From positions 40,969,501 to 41,033,500 of the forward strand of contig CP142461.1 of the NCBI GenBank assembly GCA_038049695.1: a stretch of 64,000 nucleotides of DNA, written 5' to 3'. The DNA comes from Cinnamomum chago. Lineage: Eukaryota > Streptophyta > Magnoliopsida > Laurales > Lauraceae. This document shows positions 1 to 10,232 of the stretch, piece by piece (position 1 is the first letter of the stretch; every line of letters begins with the position of its first letter). The notes below the pieces were generated by a model, which saw only the letters and a list, made by a program, of their open reading frames with translations, made no database searches and had not been told where the DNA came from. The position numbers were made by a program, and so were the translations under genes.

Positions 1-501
1 TTTATTTATAGGAGGAGAGAGGACCGAATTCCCAATTAGGTTTACTTTAGATTTAATCTCAACTGTCCATCAAGGTAGAGAATATTATGGAACATATCTC
101 ATTAGGAAACCGTTTTTGAGTAATTAATAGCATATATCCTATGAAAACGGAATCCTATAATGACCACACTTCTAGAAAGGTAAGGACTTGTGGTCCAAGT
201 AATGAGCCTAAAAGTAATTTCCTTACATGTTAATCATAACTTACTAACTCAAATATAATCTTCTTTTTTTTCATATTGAAAAAGTTGCATCAAACTCGAA
301 ACTCATCTGCATCTACAATCTTTGTGGCAAACAATGATAAATCATTAAATCATATTCTATTGTTCTATGCTTTTATAATTCTTTTAATTCCAAGCATGTA
401 TTGTATGTTTATTATAGTTAGTGTTCACTTTATTTGTAAATATTATTAGTTATAATTTATAAATAATAAATACGTCTACTAGAAAATATAAATCTGGGTA
501 C
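1..501. other. AT-rich intergenic, nothing recognised
   Basis: AT-rich sequence without a convincing reading frame, terminal repeat or RNA gene. It lies downstream (in transcription sense) of the broken LINE ORF1 on the minus strand and could be its decayed continuation, but no LINE protein can be read in it. Confidence 0.4.
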
Positions 502-1596
502 TCAAAACTTTAAAAAATACACAGAGAAGAATAGATAATTTGATGTCTCATTTAGAATTGTCGCTTCAAGCCTCAAATTGTGTCGAGCCAGCCCTCTATT
601 CTCATATAACACTTCCACCTCTACCACTCCTCCTTCCAGATCCACCATTAAAGATGTCAGGTTAGGTTTTGCTACATCCAGATTAACCAAAACTCTAGTG
701 AAGGATAGCATTTTCTGAGAAGCTGTGATTTCATCAAGGGGAAGAGGCTTGCTGATAAACCCTGCAATGGAGAGGAGAATGTCATTACTCCAATAATGGT
801 ATGGAATGCCTTTGAGCCGGATCCAAACCTGGGTAACCGCCGGCCAAGAGCTAACATCCTGTTCAGGGGACCAGGGCTGAAGACTCTTTTCCATTATCAG
901 GGGACTCCGACTAACCAAGCAGTCTCTGTCTTCCTTGGTATTGAATCTGAAAATGAAGAAGCTTCTCTCTGTGAGGGAAATAAGGCAAGGCCTTGATAAC
1001 CTCCAAGATTTTTGAACCCATTATTCTAATCCTTCCAAGGTAGGTCGCCGACCCACAAATTTCCCAATTGCAGAGAATGAGAAAGATTCCTTACAGTTTG
1101 CTACCATTTTTTTAGGAATCCTTAGAGTAAGCTTACCATCGATCCAGGCTGGAGGAGGAATGGATGGAGGAGCAGAGATAGTTGTGGGAGAGAAGAAGCT
1201 GGCATAGGACTTCTGAGGATGTTGTTCGTCTTAAGGAGGAGACTGCGCCTGTTGGTAGGTCAAGAGCTGGGCAGTATCCCATATCGGAGGATAGGGGGCC
1301 TGCGGTTTTGCGGTGGCCACTTGAAATAGGGGAAAAGATGGTCCAGCTGGTCCAGATGAATGCTTGTTGCTCGAAGGGAGATTGATGTTAGGGATCAGCG
1401 GGACAATGGAGGGGGTTGAAATGGGGGTAGGAAGAAGCGGGGCTGATTTAGACGCAGGATGAATCGAGGAGGGAGGGGTGATGGATGGGTCTAGGGTAGA
1501 ATTGGCAGATGGAAAGGGAGCAAGCACAGAATTTAGGCCTCGGATTTGTAGGGTTTCGGGGGGAGCAGGAGGGTCTGAGGGAGACACACCCATCAT
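502..1596 (-). pseudogene. L1-type LINE ORF1 (DUF4283) remnant
   Basis: One minus-strand frame runs from an ATG at 1596 to a stop at 502. It is broken only by TAA codons at 1233-1231 and 1023-1021. Seen in order: a Pro/Ser-rich N-terminus; the short motif QKSYASFFSP that usually precedes the domain; then a DUF4283-like segment with KLTLRIPKK, IGKFVGRRPTL, SFFIFRFNTKEDRDC, VWIRLKGIPYHYW and FTRVLVNLDVAKP. In plant L1 elements this domain lies in the gag-like first ORF and is normally followed by a CCHC knuckle, which is absent here. No reverse transcriptase follows within the window. Two stops and the lost knuckle argue for a dead copy; a DUF4283 host gene that has decayed is the alternative. 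Confidence 0.72.
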
Positions 1597-1756
1597 TCGA
1601 TATTGAACTTGAGATGGCTACTTATATTGAAGAAAGTTACGAAGGAGATTCAAACGCATGCACTTTTTTACAAACATACACGTCGCTACTGCTTGGTGAT
1701 GATAGTGGAAGGCCTTTTGTTTTTTTTTTTATAAATATTTGCAACCTGGGCTGAGG

Positions 1757-2143
1757 TAGGGATGTAAATGGGTACCCGATTCTCCGATAACCCTGAGGTT
1801 CTGATCTGTTAAAAACCGGGTCTACGTCCTTATTTAGGCCCCGATAAGTAAATGGGTCCGGTTCCGGTTTCACCTTGGTTTGGACAGGTGAACCTGAGAC
1901 CCGACATATTACCTTAATTTTCGAAAATCTCTCATAAAAACTATGTTTTTATAATATCATTGTCTACCTAAACCCGGACCCGAATCCAAACCTGTCCCAT
2001 CTATGGTTCTGATTCCGGTTCTGGAGCCAAAAAACCGATTCCAAAATGGTTCCGGGTTCAGATCTGGTTCCACCTTCTCCTTAACAGTTCCGGTTCCGGG
2101 TCCACCATGGACCCGGAACAGAACCGACCAGTTTACAACCCTA
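1757..2143. mobile_element. hAT-type MITE with 8-bp TSD
   Basis: The element starts TAGGGATGTAAA and ends TTTACAACCCTA, so its terminal inverted repeats match at 11 of 12 positions. It is flanked on both sides by the identical octamer GGCTGAGG (1749-1756 and 2144-2151). An 8-bp TSD with short TIRs starting TAGGG is the signature of hAT superfamily elements. The 387-bp body has no coding capacity and is rich in repeated CGGTTCCGGGTTC-like motifs on both strands, giving much internal self-complementarity. Confidence 0.85.
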
Positions 2144-2151
2144 GGCTGAGG

Positions 2152-3212
2152 CCTTACCTTTTCCAAGGAAGCCGGGCCAATCACTTATGGCCCACATCGA
2201 GCTAAGGCCGATCCTGTGCCAGTGATTTAAGCAGCAAGTAGGGCCTAGATATTGCTCAGCCTGACCCAATCTGGCCCATGAACACCCCTAATTCAGAGCA
2301 TTCATCAAACTATGAAGTACAAACTTTGAATCCATTCATACATCAAATTTAACGGCCTTTCCCTCTCCAACTCCCCCATTCATTCATTAAATTGAAAGAC
2401 CCTTTCTTTCTCATCAATCTTAGCAATGACCTGTCTTCTCTCATACGACATTTACCTCTCCAAATCTAATTCCATTCATCGATTGATAATATTTCTTATA
2501 ATTAAAGAGATAACATATAACTTCTTATTGCATTTTCTTTTATAACTAAGGGTATATCCAGCCCAGCCCGTAAGGCTTTGGCCTTGAGTCCGAGGGACAC
2601 TCGATTATGGACAATTAAGATCTAATTCCTAGGGGCACATGCAAACCCTCATATCCACACGCACTGGGTAAAAGTATTATAAGAGGTGGCCAACAAAGGT
2701 AAGTATCAAACAAAAGACCTCTATGCTTCCTGAGGCATCGAGTCCTTAGGTATAAATCCAAATTCTTATTGCTTGCAACCATGTTCATCATACAATTCAT
2801 ACTAATAGACCAACACTAGTATATTAAATGTTATATCTTTCCATAAAGAAGTAATACAAGTACAAAAGTTATATTCACTCCTATCAAGTGTAAGGATTAA
2901 TTAGTATTTTTCTTTTAACATTTAATTGCAACATCTCTTCATTTTATTGATATTTACTTTTTTCTATAAACAAGATACTATAGATGACACTATCACGCAC
3001 AAAATTCCAGATTCGTCTGGGAAGAGTTACATTTTTCATTTCAAATCTCTTTAAAAAATCAGATTCGAAACAATCATATCCTATCACAAGGATTAACCAA
3101 ATTAACTGTGCCGCTGAATTAAAATGTCTACTATCATTGATTCTTTCTGCTCAAGTAGTACCATAAATCTTTTGTATAAGAATTTAGAACATTAAAATTC
3201 AAAATGATATCA
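2152..3212. other. Unassigned spacer; possible old hAT end near 2290
   Basis: No gene seen. At 2274-2290 the sequence ends ATGAACACCCCTA, whose reverse complement starts TAGGGGTGTTCAT, like a hAT terminal repeat. The hAT MITE may therefore have landed inside an older hAT relative, but I found no matching left end or TSD. The rest is AT-rich and uninformative. Confidence 0.35.
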
Positions 3213-3221
3213 TTTTATTAT

Positions 3222-4028
3222 GGGGTTATTTTTCGGGAAAAAACCCCTTAGACTCTTACTAGATCAAAAAGGACCTAAAATTTCATTAGTAACCAGATTG
3301 TACTTCCCGCCAAACTTTACCTATATTTTTGCACTTTTCCTCTAAGCAACGATATCGTTGCTTGTCTTGGACGAGCAGCGATATCGCTACTTACAGAATA
3401 TTTAAGCGACTTGAATTCCCTTTTCTCATTTGTCATTTTTTTCGTCAAAGAAGAGACTCTCTGAAACATTTTCTATCTTAGAGCCCTCTTTTAGAATTTT
3501 CTGTTCCATTACTCTACTAAAGTGGAAGGTGGACTCCTATAAAGAGGTAGGAATCAAAGAGGGAAGCCAAACCTAAGTTGTGCACCCGTGGGCCACAAAG
3601 AGGGAGAAGTAGACAAGAAAAACCACAAGTGTTTGATAGGAATCAAAGGTTGGAATGTTCTTACATTGGCTGACTTGGAGGAGCTTGAGACCATAGCATC
3701 AAGGGGGCGTCTCTGTCAATGGAGAGGAAAAGGGAAGAGATGAGGAAGATGAAGGAAATAAGAAGAATAGGGAGCATTTGGGTTTTTTATCGCTATGAAG
3801 CGAGCAACAGTGGACCAAAAAAGAGGGGAGGAAAAGGGAAGAGATGAGGAAGATGAAGGAAATAAGAAGAATAGGGAGCATTTGGGTTTTTATCGCTATG
3901 AAGCGAGCAGCAGTGGACCAAAAAAGAAGGGAGGGGGGGGGGCGGGGGGGGGGGCAGCAACCAGGGTAGTACTCTAGGCCATAAGTTTTTTGGGGGTCCT
4001 TTTTTATCTAATAAGAGTCTAAGGGGCC
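3222..4028. mobile_element. MULE-like non-autonomous TIR element
   Basis: An inverted repeat of about 40 bp brackets this stretch. The left arm (about 3243-3280) contains CCCCTTAGACTCTTACTAGA; the right arm (about 3989-4026) contains its near-perfect complement. The 9-mer TTTTATTAT lies just outside both ends (3213-3221 and 4029-4037), which fits the 9-bp TSD of Mutator-like elements, although it is AT-rich and could recur by chance. The left end has about 18 extra bases not found at the right end. No transposase is encoded. The interior holds a 104-bp tandem duplication and a G-rich tract around 3932-3955. Confidence 0.6.
3724..3931. repeat. 104-bp tandem duplication
   Basis: A purine-rich unit beginning GAGGAAAAGGGAAGAGATGA at 3724 recurs at 3828 with very few differences (a one-base change in a T run and a few substitutions). 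It duplicates the region ending in CAGTGGACCAAAAAAGA inside the MULE-like element. The near-identity suggests it is recent relative to the element. Confidence 0.85.
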
Positions 4029-4237
4029 TTTTATTATTAATTGTTTTGGCACATTTTAAATATTTAGTTTATTTTTTCTTAGGCTTAATTTGCAGCTATG
4101 ATTAGCTAAGTTTTCCCTATATTTCTTAATTGACTGAGAATTTAATTTCTAATTTATGGCCTTCAGTTTTTTAATATATAATTTTTTAAATGACTGTAAA
4201 AATATGTGACAGTGCTCAGCATGGGCTATGATGCTAG

Positions 4238-4911
4238 TTATACTATATTAAAGCCCTAAACCGTCAGTCATTTGTTCCCTCTCAAAATGCACGCAATCTC
4301 TTCCACTTCCTCGCGTTTCTTTGTGATTGTTTTAGCTCCATTCTACCATACTCTTTAAGTCTAAATGTGCAATCCTCATTGATCTTGTTCCTTTGTTTGC
4401 ATTTAATGAATTCTTCTTTTACCAAAAAAAAAAAAAAAAAAAAACCTTCTCTTCTTAAATCTCACTTATCTAATTCAATGTTATGCTCCTTTTCCCTTTC
4501 TACTCTATTTGCTTTGGAAGTGTGAAAAAATGATATTGCCCTAATTTTTTTTCCCTTTTGTTTTCTTTGTAAAATTTTATGTCTTGTTCGCTTTTGGCTT
4601 CAATGTGAATTGGGGCTACTTTCGTATACCTTTTTCCCTTTTAGATGGAACAAGTTAACAAGGAAACAACAAAAATCATTTCCATATACCTTTTTTATTT
4701 TTCTGTAAAATATGCACCACACCACCATATCCTCTCTGCAAGATATGCACCACACAATTACTTGCTACTCGTTCATCAATATAGGATAGTTAAATTTCAA
4801 TGAATGATCATCTAATTTGATATTTATGGCATCATACCAGTTAAATTTTAATGAATGATCATCTAATTTGATATTTATGGCATACCTGTGCTCACGGGGT
4901 TTCGTGCTAGT
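4238..4911 (+). mobile_element. Possible non-autonomous Helitron
   Basis: At 4893-4911 the sequence CACGGGGTTTCGTGCTAGT has a CACG/CGTG stem directly before CTAGT and is followed by T, which is how plant Helitron 3' ends look (hairpin plus CTRRT, inserted in AT). A candidate 5' end, TTATACTATATTAAAGC at 4238, resembles the TCTATACTATATTAAA start of many plant Helitrons, but the expected TC and preceding A are not present. No RepHel protein is present. The 3' end is the stronger half of the evidence. Confidence 0.4.
4788..4886. repeat. 51-bp tandem duplication
   Basis: The unit starting AGTTAAATTTCAATGAATGA at 4788 repeats at 4839 with one substitution and a short difference at its end. It lies immediately inside the putative Helitron 3' hairpin. 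Confidence 0.8.
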
Positions 4912-5142
4912 TTATAATTATGAGAGGTTTACATGATTTAGTAGAACAAATGCCATCTGATTCCAACTCAGTTTAACCGATTGCTTGTTTTATTTAATGT
5001 TTTCTGATGTAGAGAAACATTTCAACAATGTTTACAAGACAAAATGAATGGAAAGAATTACAACGTTAGAGATTTGAGAATAGTTAGAGTTTTCCATGAA
5101 AATGGAAAACTTTGGTAAGACAATATTGGCTATCAGCGCCCT

Positions 5143-5342
5143 TCATCTTCTTCTCCTGTTATTGCTGTATGGTCCTTCGCTCTCTTTATCCTTCATAAAT
5201 CCAAGGAAGGCGAGCAGTCCAAAAAAGAAGAACCCGCCTGACCAGCCAGGACCACCACCTCCCCCACCACCTCCCCCGCCATCATCATCACGTGGAGGAA
5301 AACCGGTGCCACCATCATCGAGCTCTGGTGACTTTTCCTTGC
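5143..5342 (-). CDS. RF2: RF2-like terminal coding exon
   Basis: Starts after GTAACTTTCAG and encodes GKEKSPELDDGG, the ten-Gly run, the hydrophobic FFFFGLLAFLGF segment and the basic C-terminus, with TGA at 5145-5143. The reverse strand shows a longer open frame that looks like a proline-rich secreted peptide; that is the mirror image of the Gly run. Confidence 0.85.
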
Positions 5343-8300
5343 CTGAAAGTTACCCAGCATCAAATATGTTTTTCTAATAGTAGTTGTAAATATCCAACAT
5401 CCGTAGTAAAAAGAGCCATATAAACAACATATGAATGAGTGCACAAGCATACACAAAGCAAGCATGGGAAGAAAAATTGTAGTTATTCGAATTTGCAACT
5501 ATCAGATAGAAACGTTACTACATTGAGAATGAACGGCTGAGATTGGACAACAATCCAAATTTCACACCAGAGGTTGTTGGATGATTTTATAGTTCTTCTA
5601 ATTTTTCTCCTCTTAGAGTAAGCCATATATTCATTAAATTTATAGCAAGCCAAAAATTTAAGATCATAACTTATGTGAGTTCATATGTATTGCAGGTTGC
5701 AGCCATAAATTAATGTATTTTATGGTAAGCCATGGGGCAATTCTGGACAGATCACCAGAATCACTTAGGTCCTTGGTTGATTTAATAGCATGCTACACTC
5801 AGAGAAGAGGACAAATATAAATAAATAATAAAAATAAAACTCGGAAATATGATCAAGAGCAATTGGACAATTGGTTGTCCATCAGCCCCACACTGGAAAC
5901 CCACTTCAGCTGCTTAGTGTACGGCGGATGGTTGAATAAAAAGCGTACTTCAACAATGACATTATGGTAGAAACAGTCAGAAAAATTGTTCCAGCCATCT
6001 ATTTCGAAACCTCCTCTTGAGAAGGCTGCAATGATCAAAACAAAGTGATGTAAGCCCTACGTAATCCATGGAATGCCTTCCTATCCAACCATCCACCGTG
6101 TATGTGGGCCACAATAAGTGTTGGCTGGATTTGGACCACTCAGTTATAAAATGGTCATTAGTGTTGGCACCTAATTGGTTTTATGACGTATATAGAAGAC
6201 ACTGGTGCAACTTCTCAACTAGCCAATCATATGTCAAAAAAAAAAAAAAAAAACTCAGACATAGAAACACAGATGACACAGTTGTCCAAAGTATCAGGAT
6301 TGCAAACTGACTTATAAGTGTGGTTGGATGGATGATTAGCTTGAGAAAAGGACTAAAAAATTATGCAATAATGAAAGCCAGCCTAACATGCGAGGTACCT
6401 TAATTGTTTAGTTTCACTTACCATACCCACTTACCATAACAAAAGAGAGGGTAAACCTAACATGTGTATGCTCTCTGGTTAGGTATTTTGGTGCATTAAA
6501 GTCAAACTTGAACAACTGGCATTGTCCATGGTGTGCATGGTACTGACTATTCATACGGTGATCTTGCAGTAAATAAGCAACACTAGGAATAACATAACTG
6601 GTTGGATGTCATCACCCATTAGGTGGATCCAAAATTCCAAATGGACAGAGAAGGTAATGCTTATATAAACAACATCAAGTGAGAGATGGTCCCCTAGTCC
6701 AATGTGCAGAATAATCACTGATTCATATGATTTGCAGCTGGTGGTCCATGTGAAGTGAGATGAGATGAATGGTCCAAGCCATGCAACATCAGGCCACATG
6801 TTCAAGTTCAATGGAGGGGAATAAAAGATCCCACATGCTCAGCTTAGATTTTTCCGCAACATTAAATTACCTTGAACTGGCGCTACTGTAATTGTTGATG
6901 ATTGGCGTGTAACAGTCTGCGTTTGCTCTGCTCCACACCTTGCATTCTGCAGAGAGAGCAACTATTTGTAATCAAATGCTTCTATCAGACAAAACTACCA
7001 CAGAAGAAAAAGGAAAAAGAAAAGAAAGAACGAGGATATAGAGAGCAGCAAATGTGACATTAAAATGTGAAACTACAAGACCAAGGTAGTATGTCTCAGC
7101 TGATCTCAGATCCCTGTAGTAGGCTTTTAAATCATGCACACAAGTCCTAAATCTTAAATTCATTCTGGAACTCATGGATGATCAACAGTCAGTGATGGGT
7201 GCCTGAAAGATTGCGAAAGAAACAGCATGCCACTCACCAATGCAGCATTACATATTACTGCAGCGGAAGTCCGTCGATGAGGATCTGAAATGGATCTGCC
7301 ATATTGAAATGGTTGAGAAAGTAAGCCAGGTATTGCCAGACTGGAGTTTACAAGCCTTATACTTCTACCACCCTGAGACACTGCTTTGCCTGCACACCAG
7401 TACTTCAAACGGTAAGATACCAGACTCGCATGGCCCGCCAATTCTCAAAACAGCACATCATGTAATCTTTAAATATATATTTGATAGAGAGACAATGATA
7501 TGCTTGATAAATAGAGAAAGAGATCAGTGGCTACTTCTTAAAAGAATGAAGGAGATAATGAAAACTGTGTAAACCACCAAATTATCAAACTTGTGAGCGG
7601 TATGATGAAAACTTTGTTGAGAGAATAATCAAACAACATCTAAGAATGAGTTTTATACCAGGAAGGCCCTGTACAGATAGATGGCAAAAGCTATTTTTTC
7701 TTAAGATGTCTCCTGAAAAAAAAAAAAAAAAAAAAAAAAAGTTTTAGAGCAAAGGAGGAAAAAAACTCGAGTCTACTTCCATATAGAGTTAGTACTCTAC
7801 CAATCCCACATTGATGGAATTGGAAACTGGAATTGATGAATTGACGATGATCTTTATCAATCTAGAGAAGGGTTACAATATGGTACTGGGGAAAACAAAA
7901 AAACATTGCAAAGGTCTATATCGAAATTATACAATTCACTTATGAGGAGATAGTAACAAGCATGGAACTGTGTACAGGGGTGATCAAATATTTTACATGT
8001 AATATAGTTTTTAGTATTTGTCTCATTCATTCAGACACTCAACAAACTGCAACTATGATTGTCACTTCGGTAATATATATTTTTTTCGGCTGAATTGTCA
8101 CTTCTGTAATATAGTAAAGTTGAAGCTAGACAAAGGGCATAATATACAGCATTTCATACTAAGAACGGTATATATTTACTTTCTGATACACAATTAAATG
8201 CAATCATTATGCAGCCAATAAAATTGTGGTCAACGTATGAATACAATACGTCACAGCCAGCAGTGCCAACAAAAGTTCTTCCATAACCTGTCAGCTTGGT

Positions 8301-10201
8301 ATTAGCTGAGAGATCTGGAGCAGGTAGTTTGTTATCCACAATATTCAAAACAGATAGGCTCAGTGCAAGCAGTTCTCATCAACTTATAATCATTCATTTC
8401 AATCTTTGCCTTCTACCATGCATGAAAGAGGGGACATCTCAATCGATCATTCAGAAAATTGGACATTATTCATAAGCCGCCTTTTGTTATTATTTTAAGT
8501 GCAGAATCAGAGAACTTATATTGGAAAACAATTCATGATAATAGGCATCAACTTCAAAATCTTGGAATGAATATGATATTGTAAGTCAGATCCAGTAGAA
8601 TCTCTAACATTGAAGCTACCTAATCATCTTACTCTCATGTAAGGAAAGAAAGTGTTTTGTCATAAAGATGTGGTTTTGCATCATCTAAAGATTAAGGGAA
8701 AACAGATTGCGAATGAAGAACTATATTCATTGTGATAAAAGGAAGCTTTTTTTTAATTTTTATTGGGATTTTGTTATGCCTTCTTACATAGATCATACAT
8801 AGCATAGTTTATTGTACATTGCTAGATAAATGTAAGGAAGCCTTCTGTGCTCTATAGACATTTTTGGATAGAGATGGCATTGAATATTTATCTATAACTT
8901 TTAATAGCAAAATATCATTTCCAAGAACTTGTCACATATCTAAATATCTTACAAAGTTTATTGCATATATGTTGAATCGGACCTATGAATCATGAAAATT
9001 ATTGTGAACTGCATCAAAATACATATTCAAATCAGTTCATTTCAGAGGAAAGCATAGAAAAGGGGGAAAAAAGAGGGTATAATATTCTACAGCAAACACG
9101 AATCACAACCAAAAACTGCCAAACTAAATAGAAAGAGAGCCACTAGAATTATCACCCAGCACTCCTTGTTTGGCCAACAAGTCTGTTAGCTGACTGAAGG
9201 ATGTGCCGGAATTGAGCACCTTTATAGAAGAAGATAGAGATTTAATTTTGTTAAGGTGATAATTTTGTAGAGGCAGCTTTGAGGTCAGGTCTTCATGATT
9301 TTCATTTTCTTGGTGTCCATTCTAGATGGTCAAGTCTTCTACAATGAGTGTGCACTTCTTCAAGTCTTCAGGCAACTTCAGAACATCTGCTGGAGCTTAT
9401 TAAATTCAAAATTTGAAAACATTTGACACTTCTTGTGTACTTACACATAAACTACCCTGAAGGAAATAGACAACCTCAACGTGATTAAGTCTCCCATTAA
9501 ACTCAACGTACGATTAATGTTAATATATTTGTTCATTATGTCTCTCGTTGCTTATTTCACTTGCAAAAAAACTTGGCAGATATTATGAATGTGCTTGGCA
9601 AAGGATTATGCATCTTCAGTTGGCCGCTATTTTACAGGGAATTATTGGTAATGGTGGATGAACAACCATGACTGCTTCAAAAAAAGATCTTCCCACAGAT
9701 CGAATAGCCGAACGAATGCAAGAAAATCAGGGCATTGAAAGGACTAGATCCCAAGAAATAATATTGCCTCCAACAACGCTTCTTAGAAACTGATTACACT
9801 TCTAGTAATGAAGTCTGTATGACCATCGCCATCAGTCAACCTGCAGGAAAGTATTATAGACAATTTCACCATGACTAAGGCACCATTTAACAAGTCTATT
9901 TGGAGGGTGTTTGGAAAATATAAAAGTACATCACCAATTGAATCAGTATTAAGATGCTTTGCCTCTGAGTGAAAAGGTAAGGCATGGGATGAGATTTCAA
10001 ACAGATGCCGAAGTCTGATGTGGTAGACATCTTCCTGTGTTTTTATGACTCATTTGCCCCTGTAACTTTTATGAAATGACACTCTTGCCCGCGTATAACT
10101 TATACCTCTTACCCAAACAACCTCTCCGTTCCGGTTTGAAAACCCCTAGCAGACTCTCTCTCTCTCTCTCTCTCAGAGAATCATTGCTGGTTGTGAGCAA
10201 G

Positions 10202-10232
<31 letters not shown>

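Noticed and set aside
2272..2290. Right end of an outer hAT element
   Set aside because: Terminal-like sequence TAGGGGTGTTCAT is present, but no left partner or TSD could be found.
5096..5377. Plus-strand ORF resembling a small secreted proline-rich peptide with a signal peptide
   Set aside because: It is the exact antisense of the terminal RF2-like exon; the Pro run mirrors the ten-Gly run and the Leu run mirrors the basic tail. The minus strand has correct splice phase and conserved text.
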